From Synechococcus sp. KORDI-100 (lineage in GTDB: Bacteria > Cyanobacteriota > Cyanobacteriia > PCC-6307 > Cyanobiaceae): a DNA stretch of 64,000 nt. Positions 22,172 to 31,804 of this stretch are shown one piece after another. The position numbers and the translations under genes are program-made. Position 1 is the stretch's first letter, and every line of letters begins with the position of its first letter. The notes below the pieces were generated by a model. That model was not told where the DNA came from. It did not search any database and worked only from the letters and a program-made list of their open reading frames with translations. The stretch covers positions 2,356,001 through 2,420,000 of the forward strand of contig NZ_CP006269.1 of assembly GCF_000737535.1 (NCBI RefSeq), written 5' to 3'.

Positions 22172-23859
22172 TGCGTCTCGCCCTGGCCCAGCTCAATCCG
22201 CTCGTGGGTGATCTTTCGGGAAACACCCGGAGCATCCTCAAGGCGTGTGAACACGCCGAGGCTGGCAAGGCGGATCTGCTGCTCACCCCGGAACTGTCGC
22301 TCTGGGGGTATCCACCCCGCGATCTGCTGCTGCAGCCGGAACGCCTGCACCAGCAACAATCCGTCCTGGATCAGATCTGCAGAGAGCTGGATTCGCTGCA
22401 TTCCGATCTGACCGTGCTCGTCGGTGCGGCCATCGCGATTGAGGACGATCGTCAACCGGGTCTTCACAACACGATCGTTCAAGTCACCCGAAGCGGATGG
22501 CAGCCCGTTGCCCACAAGCAACTGCTGCCCAACTACGACGTCTTTGACGAACGGCGTTACTTCAGACCGGGCGACGGAAGTTCCAGCCTGGTGCTGAGCA
22601 ACGGCCTGCGACTCGGGCTCACCATCTGTGAAGACCTCTGGGTGGACACCGAGCTCCAGAGAGAACGACTCAGCGGGCCGGACCCGGTGGCCGCACTGAT
22701 CGATGACGTGCCAGACCTGCTGATCAATCTGGCCGCCTCACCCTTTGATGCATCCAAGCCATCGCTGCGCCGACAACTGGCAGCGCGAGCCGCCCTGCGT
22801 CTGAACTGCCCGATCGTTTACCTGAATCAGGTGGGGGGAAACGACGAACTGATCTTTGACGGGGGCAGCTTTCTGCTTGATCACAAGGGTGATTGTCTGC
22901 TTCAGATGCCGTACTGCCAGGAGTGGTTTGAGATCTGGGACAGCAAGCCATCACATCAACCGGCGTTGTCCATGCCGCCTCCGGATACCAGAGACCTTCT
23001 GTTTCGGACCCTCGTGTTGGGCGTTCGGGACTACAGCTCCAAATGCGGTTTTCAGAAGGCTCTGCTCGGCCTCAGCGGAGGGATTGATTCAGCCCTTGTC
23101 GCCGTGATTGCAACAGCAGCGCTTGGGCCGGATGCCATCACAACACTGCTGATGCCATCGCCATGGAGCTCCAATGGATCCATCGAGGACGCAACTTCCC
23201 TGGCCAACCGCCTGGGCATCGCCAGCCAAACCGTGCCAATCGCTTCGTTGATGCAGAGCTTCGGAAGCTCTCTGGCACCGGCTCTGGACGGGGAACCACA
23301 GGGTGTCACGGCGGAAAACCTGCAATCGCGGATCCGCGGCACCCTGCTGATGGCCGTGGCGAATCAACAAGGACAGCTCCTCCTTACCACGGGAAATAAA
23401 TCAGAACTGGCTGTTGGCTACTGCACGCTCTACGGCGACATGAATGGCGGACTGGCCGTGATCGGCGACCTCTACAAAACCACAGTCTTTGCCCTCTGCG
23501 ACTGGCTGGACAGTGATGATTCCAGTTGCTGTCGCGCCGATTTCGGACTGCTGCACCAGGGTGAACTGGTTGGTGAAGCGATCCGAACCAAACCACCCAG
23601 CGCCGAACTGAGGCCTGACCAGAAGGACAGCGACTCTCTGCCGGACTATGGCGAGCTTGATGCATTGCTGCGTCTGCTGATCGAGGAACGGCGCACTGGT
23701 GAAGCACTGGTTGCTGCGGGCTTTGCACCGGAGCTGGTGGAACGGGTGGAAACGATGCTGCGACGGGCCGAGTTCAAGCGCCGCCAATCTCCACCGCTGC
23801 TGAAGGTGAGTCCACAGGCGTTCGGCACAGGATGGCGACTGCCGATTGCAGCAGCGTGA
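22171..23859 (+). CDS. nadE: glutamine-dependent NAD+ synthetase
   Basis: A 562-residue two-domain enzyme that amidates nicotinate adenine dinucleotide. The N-terminal nitrilase-type glutaminase has the Glu-Lys-Cys triad in TPELSLWGYPPRD, HKQLLPNYDVFDERRYF and LGLTICEDLWVD. The C-terminal synthetase has the pyrophosphate loop ALLGLSGGIDSAL (~residue 300) and TGNKSELAVGYCTLYGDMNG. The start is ATG 22171, overlapping the nadD stop. The frame is open further upstream, but without family similarity. Confidence 0.95.
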   Translation: MRLALAQLNPLVGDLSGNTRSILKACEHAEAGKADLLLTPELSLWGYPPRDLLLQPERLHQQQSVLDQICRELDSLHSDLTVLVGAAIAIEDDRQPGLHNTIVQVTRSGWQPVAHKQLLPNYDVFDERRYFRPGDGSSSLVLSNGLRLGLTICEDLWVDTELQRERLSGPDPVAALIDDVPDLLINLAASPFDASKPSLRRQLAARAALRLNCPIVYLNQVGGNDELIFDGGSFLLDHKGDCLLQMPYCQEWFEIWDSKPSHQPALSMPPPDTRDLLFRTLVLGVRDYSSKCGFQKALLGLSGGIDSALVAVIATAALGPDAITTLLMPSPWSSNGSIEDATSLANRLGIASQTVPIASLMQSFGSSLAPALDGEPQGVTAENLQSRIRGTLLMAVANQQGQLLLTTGNKSELAVGYCTLYGDMNGGLAVIGDLYKTTVFALCDWLDSDDSSCCRADFGLLHQGELVGEAIRTKPPSAELRPDQKDSDSLPDYGELDALLRLLIEERRTGEALVAAGFAPELVERVETMLRRAEFKRRQSPPLLKVSPQAFGTGWRLPIAAA

Positions 23860-23925
23860 TCTTTCTGGCGGCGATGGCGCCGTGGCGCCAGATTGAAGAG
23901 ATCCCCCGATGAGGGTCACCGGCCC

Positions 23926-25065
23926 ATGGCAGCGTCCGTTCTGACGGCCCCGATGGCCAGCATCGGAGTACCCAAGGAAGTCAAGGCCGACGAACAACGG
24001 GTGGCGCTGACTCCGGACGCTGTTCGTGAACTCGTCAGCCAGGGGTTGGAGGTGCGCATCGAAAGCCGGGCTGGTGATGGCGCTGGAATCGGTGATGAGG
24101 CCTTTGCAGCGGCCGGTGCTCAGGTGGTGTCCCGAGACGACGCCTGGGGCGCCCATCTGGTGGTGAAGGTGAAGGAACCACAGCAGGAGGAGCTGAGGTT
24201 CCTGAGAGACGACATGGTGCTGTTCACCTACCTGCACCTAGCGGCTTACCCGAGCGTGGGGGAAGCCCTGCTGAACGCAGGGACAACGGGAATCGCCTAT
24301 GAAACGGTCCAGCTCGAGAGCGGCAGCTTGCCGTTGCTGGCCCCGATGAGTGAAATCGCAGGACGTCTGGCCGCCCAGGTCGGTGCCCACCTGCTCGAGC
24401 GACCCCACGGCGGGCGTGGCGTTCTCATGGGCGGTTGCACCGGGGTGCAACCGGCCAGGGTGGTGGTTCTCGGAGCGGGCACGGTCGGCTGGAATGCGGC
24501 CCGCCTCGCGGCGGCCATGGACGCAGAGGTGTTGCTGCTGGATCGATCACCCGAACGCCTGCGCAGCCTTGAGGCTGATCGCCGCGGCCGTCTGATGAGT
24601 GTGGTGAGCAGCCGTGGCCTGCTGGAACGCCTGGTTCCGTCCGCTGTTCTGGTGATCGGTGCCGTTCTGACGCCAGGGGGGCGAGCTCCCACCCTGGTTG
24701 ACGAAACCCTGGTCGAGCAGATGCGACCGGGCTCGGTGATCGTGGATGTGGCCATTGACCAGGGCGGCTGCGTGGCCACGAGCCAGGAAACCACGCACAC
24801 CTCCCCGACGGTTTCGGTGCACGGGGTGCAGCACTACGCCGTCGGCAACATGCCGGGCGCTGTGCCCTTCACCTCCACGGAAGCCCTGGTGAGCGTGACC
24901 CTGCCCTACATCATCGGCATCGCTGGACGGGGTTTGGAGGAGGCCGTGACGGACAAGCCGGAGCTTCTCTCCGGACTCAACACCGTGCAGGGGTGCGTTT
25001 GTCACCCCGGCGTCGCCAAAGCGCTGGGGCTACCACCCCGTCATCCCATGGCCTGCCTGCGCTGA
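23926..25065 (+). CDS. ald: alanine dehydrogenase
   Basis: A 379-residue NAD-dependent enzyme interconverting alanine and pyruvate plus ammonia. It has the N-terminal ALDH/PNT domain start IGVPKEVKADEQRVALTPDAV, catalytic-region VKVKEPQQEEL, the Rossmann loop VVVLGAGTVGWNAARLAAAM (~residue 183) and C-terminal YAVGNMPGAVPFTSTEAL. The start chosen is ATG 23926. The frame is open to 23893. It is convergent with the DUF3326 gene, and their ends overlap by 25 nt. Confidence 0.95.
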   Translation: MAASVLTAPMASIGVPKEVKADEQRVALTPDAVRELVSQGLEVRIESRAGDGAGIGDEAFAAAGAQVVSRDDAWGAHLVVKVKEPQQEELRFLRDDMVLFTYLHLAAYPSVGEALLNAGTTGIAYETVQLESGSLPLLAPMSEIAGRLAAQVGAHLLERPHGGRGVLMGGCTGVQPARVVVLGAGTVGWNAARLAAAMDAEVLLLDRSPERLRSLEADRRGRLMSVVSSRGLLERLVPSAVLVIGAVLTPGGRAPTLVDETLVEQMRPGSVIVDVAIDQGGCVATSQETTHTSPTVSVHGVQHYAVGNMPGAVPFTSTEALVSVTLPYIIGIAGRGLEEAVTDKPELLSGLNTVQGCVCHPGVAKALGLPPRHPMACLR

Positions 25066-26096
25066 AAAGGACGCACAAGAGATTCCGGTGCCAGCCCCTC
25101 CCGAAGCGCCAGGAGCAGCCCGGCAGCCTCAGAGTAGCTGCGTGCTCTCAAACCATCGGGCCCCAACGCCAGAGCATCGGATGTGACGGAGAGAACAGAT
25201 GGATTGTCCACCGTGATCAGAGGCACCTGACGCTCCAGACAGGCCAGCACCGCTTCACCACCGAGGGCGCCCTGAGGGACAACGATGGCCCCAATCTGAT
25301 CCGCCGTGAGATCGCCAGGACGGCAGGCACCAGTGCTGACAAGCCCTGGAGCCCGGCTTAGACCCACCAGAACGCAGGCGAGGAAGGTGTAGCCAAGCTC
25401 TTCTCCAGCAGCGCGGGGATCCAGCTGGGGATCCAGGGGCAGGGGCGCCAGGGCTGGCGCATGGGCACAGGGGATCTGCAGATGACGAACCAGCAGATGA
25501 CTGATGACGGCTTCGGCTCCCGCCAGGGCGTCAACGCCACTGCCCTGGCGGTAAGCAGCAAGTTGCTCACTGTCGACGTCATCAGGGAAGCGAGCGACAA
25601 CGGCAATCGCTGTTGCACCAGCCTGTTTGAGGGATTCACCAGCGCGCAAGAGAGCATCGGGTCGTCCCAGGCATCCCCAGCTGACACCGCTCTCTCCCCG
25701 CTCCAGCGACACCTCAAGCGGGGCATCCGATGTGATCACCGGGCCAATGTCCAAACCCAGGGAGGCCCGGCAGCCCTCGGCCACCTGGATCTGGCGCTGG
25801 GCCAGCTCCGCTTCGATTCCGGCATCAAGCAGCAGACCGATGCGTTGCCTCCTGACAGGGCGGAGATGCCAATCTCCGGAGGCGAAACGGTCGAGTCCAA
25901 AGCCTTCGACGTAGTGAATCCTGGGGTCAACCCAATACAGGGAGGCACCATTCATCACGTTGGGGTGGGTGATCAGACAACCACTGGCCGAGGCCAGGAG
26001 CCTGGCGCTGGGAATGGCATCGCCGGCGTAACCGCCAATCTCACAACCGATTCCCGTTGGCACGACCATCACGGTCGGCATCACAGCTGGACTCAT
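25041..26096 (-). CDS. DUF3326 family protein
   Basis: A 351-residue cyanobacterial protein of unknown function. Landmarks that I associate with the family are VMVVPTGIGCEIGGYAGDAI at the N-terminus, HPNVMNGASLYWVDPRIHYV and a Gly-rich GAIVVPQGALGGEAVLACLE near the C-terminus. No signal peptide or clear membrane helix is seen. The ATG overlaps the stop of the preceding small ORF by 4 nt, making it the third gene of the ferredoxin-small ORF-DUF3326 unit. Confidence 0.82.
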   Translation of the reverse strand: MSPAVMPTVMVVPTGIGCEIGGYAGDAIPSARLLASASGCLITHPNVMNGASLYWVDPRIHYVEGFGLDRFASGDWHLRPVRRQRIGLLLDAGIEAELAQRQIQVAEGCRASLGLDIGPVITSDAPLEVSLERGESGVSWGCLGRPDALLRAGESLKQAGATAIAVVARFPDDVDSEQLAAYRQGSGVDALAGAEAVISHLLVRHLQIPCAHAPALAPLPLDPQLDPRAAGEELGYTFLACVLVGLSRAPGLVSTGACRPGDLTADQIGAIVVPQGALGGEAVLACLERQVPLITVDNPSVLSVTSDALALGPDGLRARSYSEAAGLLLALREGLAPESLVRPFQRRQAMG

Positions 26097-26278
26097 TCAG
26101 TCGTCACCGCTTCCAGCTGCAGGATCCTCCGTCCGTTCTCATCCAGACTCACAGCTGTCAGTGCCCAGCGAAGCCACTGTTCCTGATCAGGCACCTGATG
26201 CTTGATCAAGGATCTCAGGCCTGAAACGGGAATGTTCTCCGGCCAATGCAGCTGCACTCGACGGCGCCGGAGGATCAT
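26093..26278 (-). CDS. small conserved hypothetical protein
   Basis: A 61-residue ORF (begins MILRRRRVQLHWPENIPVSG). It is held in place by 4-nt ATGA overlaps on both sides, with the ferredoxin upstream and DUF3326 downstream. That spacing argues strongly that it is translated. It is basic at the N-terminus, with no membrane span and no recognised motif. Function unknown. Confidence 0.72.
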   Translation of the reverse strand: MILRRRRVQLHWPENIPVSGLRSLIKHQVPDQEQWLRWALTAVSLDENGRRILQLEAVTTE

Positions 26279-26616
26279 TTTTGGTACTGGCCGAATTGCG
26301 CTTCATAGAGCGCGTCCTCCTGACCGGCCCTGAGCTTGAGATCAGCACGTGGGTAGGCAACGCAAAGCAGGGTGTAGCCCTGCTCCTGGAGATCAGATTT
26401 AACCCCCATGGCGTCGGGCTGTTCAACACTGCCCTCCGTGACGACAGCCGCACAGGTGGTGCAGACACCCGAGCAGCAGGAGCTGGGCAAGGTCACACCT
26501 GCGGCTTCAGCGGCGTTGAGCACCGTCTGATCCGAACGGCAGCTGAAGCTGTGCATCTCGCCATCCAACTCCGCATGGATCGTGTGGGTTGCCACTGCCG
26601 CTGCGGTTTCAGTCAT
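26275..26616 (-). CDS. plant-type [2Fe-2S] ferredoxin
   Basis: A 113-residue electron carrier. The iron-sulfur ligands lie in LPSSCCSGVCTTCAAVV (C-x4-C-x2-C pattern) with the fourth cysteine in GYTLLCVAYPRADL. N- and C-terminal extensions distinguish it from the ~97-residue photosynthetic PetF, so it is probably a minor ferredoxin with a dedicated partner. The start is ATG 26616. It heads an overlapping three-gene unit with a small ORF and DUF3326, and is divergent from a sulfotransferase-like gene 52 bp away. Confidence 0.88.
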   Translation of the reverse strand: MTETAAAVATHTIHAELDGEMHSFSCRSDQTVLNAAEAAGVTLPSSCCSGVCTTCAAVVTEGSVEQPDAMGVKSDLQEQGYTLLCVAYPRADLKLRAGQEDALYEAQFGQYQK

Positions 26617-26668
26617 CTCGGTCCCATCGCTGATCGGATGTATTTTCCCAGAGAGCCCGCCGTTCGAT

Positions 26669-27769
26669 GTGAGCGACCTGATCATTCACATCGGTGCCGC
26701 GAAATGTGGATCGAGCAGTGTTCAGGCCATGCTGAGAAAAGCATGCCGAACATCAACTGAACCGACGATCAGCTTCATCCGGCTGAAGCCCACCGACCTG
26801 ATCACACGATTGAATCGATCCGACAGGAACGCCCTGCAAACATGCAAATCAATCCTGAAGGAGCTTGCGAAGGCCGATATCGCAGTGGTGAGTCATGAAT
26901 ATCTCGAGAAAAACGACGTCGCCGTCTACAACATTTGCCGCATTGCCGAACAAGTGGGATATCAGTCGATTCTCATCATTGGTTACACCAGAAGACAGGA
27001 CGACTGGCGACGTTCAAACTTCAACCAGTGGAATTTCAGAAACACCAAACAACTAAAACGAGCCGCTGAAGTCCTCCAAAGAGAAGGTTGGCAATGGCGA
27101 TTGTTCAGTGCCTATGAGCGCTGGCTCATCACAGGACTGATCAGCAAGGAAGGACCTGATTGGAACGATCAGATCAAACAACTTCATTTAAACTGCGACT
27201 CGATACAGATTCCATGCTCCATCACTTCAAGTCCTCTTAGCAAGTCCAAAAAACCCGAATACCTTCTTCAGCACTTCAACCAAACCTGCAAACTTGGGCT
27301 CAGCGCGGCGTTCCTGAAGACCTGCAGATCATCAAAAAATATATCTTTTTCTGAATACATTACTGAAACGATTGCAGAATCAATTCTGCTTGGCGAAGAT
27401 GATCAATTTCCAATCAGTCCTCATCAACAAAACGGTCTCCTGAAACGCATCAGCGCCCACTTACCAAGACGCACTCCCCAAACCAATCCAGACTTCACTA
27501 CAACCCTCGAGGGACACTACTTAGCACTATTCAAGGCTTCGAACCAGGCATATTGTGATCAAATGAAGATCAATTTTGAGGAGTTTTTTTCTTCGGGAGA
27601 CACATCTCTCACGGGAACCCATTCCGATTTCACCTCTTTGATCGATCAGGAAAACAAGAGGCGTCAGCAGCACACGATAGAGATCTTTGAATCAAGAGCG
27701 ATCATTAAAGCTGTGGCAACGCGTGCCATCCTGCAAACACTTTGCGAGCAAAGCAACGATGCGTGCTAG
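26669..27769 (+). CDS. sulfotransferase-like P-loop protein
   Basis: A 366-residue protein. LIIHIGAAKCGSSSVQAMLRK near the N-terminus is a typical phosphosulfate loop of bacterial carbohydrate sulfotransferase-like proteins. IIGYTRRQDDWRRSNFNQWN fits the 3'-phosphate-binding region. The C-terminal half is divergent. GTG 26669 is preferred. The longer frame from 26582 would run through the divergent ferredoxin's 5' end. Composition becomes AT-rich towards the 3' end, and an AT-rich gene-poor stretch follows, suggesting an acquired segment. The acceptor is unknown. Confidence 0.68.
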   Translation: MSDLIIHIGAAKCGSSSVQAMLRKACRTSTEPTISFIRLKPTDLITRLNRSDRNALQTCKSILKELAKADIAVVSHEYLEKNDVAVYNICRIAEQVGYQSILIIGYTRRQDDWRRSNFNQWNFRNTKQLKRAAEVLQREGWQWRLFSAYERWLITGLISKEGPDWNDQIKQLHLNCDSIQIPCSITSSPLSKSKKPEYLLQHFNQTCKLGLSAAFLKTCRSSKNISFSEYITETIAESILLGEDDQFPISPHQQNGLLKRISAHLPRRTPQTNPDFTTTLEGHYLALFKASNQAYCDQMKINFEEFFSSGDTSLTGTHSDFTSLIDQENKRRQQHTIEIFESRAIIKAVATRAILQTLCEQSNDAC

Positions 27770-28473
27770 CCATTGAGATGACACTTACGGATAACTTGCA
27801 AAAAACTCGCGAACCCAGGCTGAGCACGATTCAAGAACCAAGACAGCAAACGCCTGAAACAAACCATCCCGGCAGACATTGTTCAAAATCATAGTCGGGA
27901 GAATTCAATATCAAAAAGCCTGCATTGTCCAAATAATTTTGAGCCAATCTCAACGAGGACTCCAAGATGCAGGAAAAGCCTTTTAAGTATCAGACCGCAT
28001 CATCCAGCCCCATGGAGCGGACGACATTTTACAAACATCAAAGGTGATGGCATCACAAAAGACTGTTCCAACAAGGGAATTCACAAGGACAGTTGTCGGT
28101 TAAAAAAGACAGCCCTGACAAGCAAACCTTCGGAATCTCTACCAAGTGAGCGCATACAAAACTCGATACCGACTACGTTCTCAACTTAAAATTCAAAACC
28201 ATTATACCTGGTAACTCAATCACCATCCTTGCAAAATCACACGACCTCAAAATAGTTTAAGCCAACTACAGTCTACGAAAACGATATCAACAAACAGCCG
28301 ATCCATCACACTGGCCGCTCGCTCAGTATTTGCCATAATGATCAGGTCCATTCAGTTGTCGAGATCCAAGGATTCGTACGATCTGGAACAACAGTGTTTC
28401 GAAGCTCACGGAAATACTTCCGCGACTAAGCCATAAGACATCACGTCCAAAACAAGACAGTGACTTGTCACCA
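27770..28473. other. AT-rich gene-poor stretch, possible pseudogene remains
   Basis: About 700 bp with no frame of 60 codons and no tRNA or obvious terminator. Short translatable runs, such as one around 28,165-28,260 reading TDYVLNLKFKTIIPGNSITI before a stop, look like leftovers of a coding region. The stretch leads straight into the RTX-type pseudogene. I see nothing functional in it. Confidence 0.45.
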
Positions 28474-29195
28474 GAGGAGGTTTTAGCTATGGATCAGTAA
28501 CATCCCCGCAATTCTAAAATGAAAGCTCTCGACTTTGGACCCTATAAATCCACATTAGGCACCCCTAAAAGGACAAGCAGTTCGTTGAGGGAGGAAATGG
28601 CTTTTATGCGGGAGCAGGAAAAGATGTGCTGACCAATGGCAGCTATCAGATTGAAAGCGAATCAGCTTCGGGAGGCATATCAACCATCCCTTCCGTTCTA
28701 TCAGGAGGTCTAGGGAACGACACTTATGAACTCCTGACCGATCAAGAGTGGGGATTCATTGCTGACGCGGGCGGCGGCAAAGATACCATTCGATTTTTAA
28801 AATCCAGCTATCTCAATCCCAAGTCCAAATACTTGTATACCGATATCAGTACCATCCTCATCAATGATCGCGATTTGATGGTCACCACCAGAAATTTCGA
28901 CAATGGCGTCAGAGATTTTGGAGTGATATTCTCTGACCCTTTCGGAACTTTAGCCCCCGAGAACAGGCTCGAAAAAGTTAAATTTGGCAAGAAGAAATAT
29001 CCGTTTAAAAAGTTCTACAAGAGCCTCCAGAAATACGCTGAAGAACTACCAGAGTTCTATTATTTCGATACAGCCACTTTTTCAGACTTAGGTGACACTG
29101 GCGTGCTGAATCTGACTGGTTTCCCCGACACAAATGTTCTGGAAAGCGGTGACTACATTCAAATTGCTCTCATGAACAACGCCATTGTCGTTTGA
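28474..29195 (+). pseudogene. RTX-type calcium-binding repeat protein, disrupted
   Basis: A good Shine-Dalgarno (GAGGAGG, 28474-28480) precedes ATG 28489, which hits TAA at codon 4. The same frame then resumes (KALDFGPYKSTLGTPK) until an AAAA run at 28567-28570. Adding one A there would join it to the frame KDKQFVEGGNGFYAGAGKD, which continues uninterrupted to 29195. The long part has RTX-like glycine/aspartate units (GGNGFYAGAGKDVL, GGLGNDTYE, AGGGKDTIRF) and a 189-residue open tail. This is a once-complete small secreted-type protein with one nonsense and one frameshift change. Translation of the tail from GTG 28626 is possible but unlikely. Confidence 0.6.
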
Positions 29196-29211
29196 GCGAT
29201 ACCGATTCATC

Positions 29212-29237
29212 AAAAAGCCGGCCCAATGGGCCGGCCT
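29212..29237 (-). terminator. rho-independent terminator of the atp operon
   Basis: The 8-bp perfect stem GCCGGCCC/GGGCCGGC with loop AAT is followed on the minus strand by five Ts (forward A-run 29212-29216). It lies 30-50 bp past the atpG stop. Confidence 0.88.
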
Positions 29238-29266
29238 TAGGGCTAATTTCAGCTTACATAAAAGGA

Positions 29267-30217
29267 TCAACCAGCAGCTGCTGAACCACCAACAACTTCA
29301 AGAATTTCCTGAGTGATGGCAGCCTGACGCGCCTTGTTGTAATCCAAGGTCAACGTCTTGGCGAGCTCCTTGGCATTGTCGCTCGCATTGTTCATCGCCG
29401 TCATCCGGCTGGCCAACTCAGATGCTGCAGACTCCTGGAGTGAACGCAACAGCTGATTCTGCAGATACAGCGGCAGAAGAGCATTCAACAACTGCTCCGG
29501 GCTTTGTTCAAACACGATGTCAGAAGGAATCTTCGGTTCCGTGTTTGCAGGCCCGGCCCCTGGTTCAACCGTCAATCGACCATCTCTGGTGGTGAGGCGG
29601 AAGATCTCATCTTCGGGGTCCGCAATGTCCTGGGGATCAAGAGGCAGCAAGGTCTGAACCACAGGCTTGCAACTCACCAAATTGATGAACTTGGTGAAAA
29701 TGATTTCAACACGATCACTGCTCTGGGCAATGAATTCAGCCAAAAGATCGGTTGCAATCGTATTGGCTTCATCAGCCGTGGGCACCTGCTCCAAGCCAGC
29801 AAATGTGGCTTGAATCGGATAATTCCGGTTGGAGAAGTAACTGCCTGCCTTGCGGCCGATCAGCACTAATTTCACATCGAAACCCTTCCCCTTGAGCTCA
29901 GCAAAGCGCTGCTCAGTACGCCGGATGATGTTGGAGTTGTAGCCACCGCAGAGGCCACGATCACCGGTACAGGCCACCAGGGTGACACTCTCAACTGGCC
30001 GTTGCTCCATCAGAGGAGCAGCGGCATCCTCCAACTGCATACGCGACTGCAGATTTTCCAGCACGCGCGCTAACCGATCGGCGAAGGGACGACTGCGAAG
30101 CACCTGCTCCTGAGCACGACGCACTTTGGCGGCGGCAACAAGACGCATGGCCTCGGTGATTTTTCGCGTGTTCTTGACCGATTTGATGCGGTCGCGGATC
30201 TCTTTGAGATTTGCCAT
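29267..30217 (-). CDS. atpG: ATP synthase F1 subunit gamma
   Basis: A 316-residue rotor shaft. It has N-terminal [20 protein letters not shown], the [16 protein letters not shown] helix, [13 protein letters not shown] and the C-terminal [15 protein letters not shown]. The cyanobacterial insertion around residues 195-235 is present and lacks the two cysteines that give redox control in chloroplasts. The start is ATG 30217. It is the last gene of the operon, ending at a terminator. Confidence 0.97.
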   Translation of the reverse strand: MANLKEIRDRIKSVKNTRKITEAMRLVAAAKVRRAQEQVLRSRPFADRLARVLENLQSRMQLEDAAAPLMEQRPVESVTLVACTGDRGLCGGYNSNIIRRTEQRFAELKGKGFDVKLVLIGRKAGSYFSNRNYPIQATFAGLEQVPTADEANTIATDLLAEFIAQSSDRVEIIFTKFINLVSCKPVVQTLLPLDPQDIADPEDEIFRLTTRDGRLTVEPGAGPANTEPKIPSDIVFEQSPEQLLNALLPLYLQNQLLRSLQESAASELASRMTAMNNASDNAKELAKTLTLDYNKARQAAITQEILEVVGGSAAAG

Positions 30218-30227
30218 GTCGGCGACT

Positions 30228-31748
30228 TCAGCTGGCCGAAGCCACAAGGTTGGACACAACTTCGTTGATGGCGTCCTTGAGGATGGCCTCAGCCTCAGGA
30301 CTCATCACCTTCTTCTCCTGGATTTCGTTGATGAATTCAGGCTTGTTGGACTTCAGGTACTCACGCAGCTCACGGGAGAAATCCACAACACTTTCAACCG
30401 GGACCTCATCAATGAGGCCCTTGACGCCGGCATAAACGATGGCGACCTGCTCAGCCAGGATCAGGGGGCTGAACTGGGGCTGCTTGAGAAGCTCACGCAA
30501 ACGCTTGCCGCGTCCGAGCTGCTTCTGGGTGGCCGCATCCAGATCGGACGCGAACTGAGAGAACGCAGCAAGTTCATCGAACTGAGCCAGTTCCAGCTTC
30601 AGGGTTCCAGCAATCTTCTTGATGGCCTTGGTCTGGGCAGCACCACCCACCCGACTGACGGACACACCCACGTTGATGGCAGGGCGCAGGCCGGAGTTGA
30701 ACAGGTCGGAACTGAGGAAGATCTGACCATCGGTGATCGAAATCACGTTGGTCGGGATGTAAGCCGACACGTCGCCGGCTTGCGTTTCGATGATGGGGAG
30801 GGCGGTCATCGATCCCTTGCCCATGGCATCGGACAACTTGGCAGCACGCTCAAGCAAACGGCTGTGGAGATAGAAGACGTCTCCGGGATAGGCCTCACGA
30901 CCGGGTGGACGGCGCAGCAGCAGGGACATCTGGCGATAGGCAGCCGCCTGCTTGGACAGGTCGTCGTAGATCACAAGGGTGGCCTTGCCCTTGTACATGA
31001 AGTACTCGGCGATCGAAGCTCCTGTGTAAGGAGCCAGGTACTGCAGAGCAGCAGGCTCAGAGGCGTTTGCAGCCACCACGACGGTGTAATCGAGGGCACC
31101 CCGTTCGCGGAGAACTTCTACGACGTTGGCCACCGATGCGGCCTTCTGACCCACCGCGACATAGACGCAGATCATGTCCTGATCCTTCTGGTTCAGGATC
31201 GTGTCAATCGCGATGGCGGTCTTGCCGGTCTGTCGGTCTCCGATGATCAGCTCCCGCTGACCACGACCGACGGGAATCATGGCGTCGATGGCGGTGATGC
31301 CGGTCTGCATCGGCTCGTGCACCGACTTGCGCTGGATGATGCCGGGAGCCATCGACTCGATCAGGCGCATCTCGGTGGCGGCGATATCACCCTTGCCGTC
31401 GATGGGCTGTCCCAGTGAATTGACCACCCGTCCGAGGGTCGCCTCTCCCACGGGAACGGAAGCGATCTTGCCGGTGGCCTTGACGGTGCTGCCTTCCTGA
31501 ACGCCAAGGCCTTCGCCCATCAGCACGGCGCCGACGTTGTCATCCTCAAGGTTGAGTGCGATGGCTTCGGTGCCGTCCTCGAACTCGAGCAGTTCACCGG
31601 CCATGGCCTCCTGCAGGCCATAGACACGGGCGATGCCGTCTCCGACCTGGAGAACGGAGCCAACATTGCTGACGGAAACTGACTTGTCGTAATCCTCAAT
31701 CTGCTTTTTGAGGATGGCGCTGATCTCGTCGGGACGGATGGAAACCAT
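30228..31748 (-). CDS. atpA: ATP synthase F1 subunit alpha
   Basis: A 506-residue non-catalytic nucleotide-binding subunit. Walker A is [13 protein letters not shown] (~residue 170). [35 protein letters not shown] and the C-terminal [15 protein letters not shown] are also present. The start is ATG 31748. atpH lies 56 bp upstream and atpG begins 10 bp past its stop. Confidence 0.98.
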   Translation of the reverse strand: MVSIRPDEISAILKKQIEDYDKSVSVSNVGSVLQVGDGIARVYGLQEAMAGELLEFEDGTEAIALNLEDDNVGAVLMGEGLGVQEGSTVKATGKIASVPVGEATLGRVVNSLGQPIDGKGDIAATEMRLIESMAPGIIQRKSVHEPMQTGITAIDAMIPVGRGQRELIIGDRQTGKTAIAIDTILNQKDQDMICVYVAVGQKAASVANVVEVLRERGALDYTVVVAANASEPAALQYLAPYTGASIAEYFMYKGKATLVIYDDLSKQAAAYRQMSLLLRRPPGREAYPGDVFYLHSRLLERAAKLSDAMGKGSMTALPIIETQAGDVSAYIPTNVISITDGQIFLSSDLFNSGLRPAINVGVSVSRVGGAAQTKAIKKIAGTLKLELAQFDELAAFSQFASDLDAATQKQLGRGKRLRELLKQPQFSPLILAEQVAIVYAGVKGLIDEVPVESVVDFSRELREYLKSNKPEFINEIQEKKVMSPEAEAILKDAINEVVSNLVASAS

Positions 31749-31804
31749 GGCGTTTGCCCCAGGTGGGGAAGAGGTGAGGAAGGAGCGAAAAAAAGGAAGT
31801 GGAC

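Noticed and set aside
28489-28500. Three-codon leader peptide (Met-Asp-Gln-stop) after a good ribosome site
   Set aside because: The same frame resumes directly after the stop and leads towards the RTX-like sequence, so a nonsense change in a pseudogene is the simpler reading. No attenuator hairpin was seen.
30126-31418. 430-codon open frame antisense to atpA/atpG
   Set aside because: Composition (His/Gly/Asp-rich) is typical of an antisense shadow, and it spans two certain genes.
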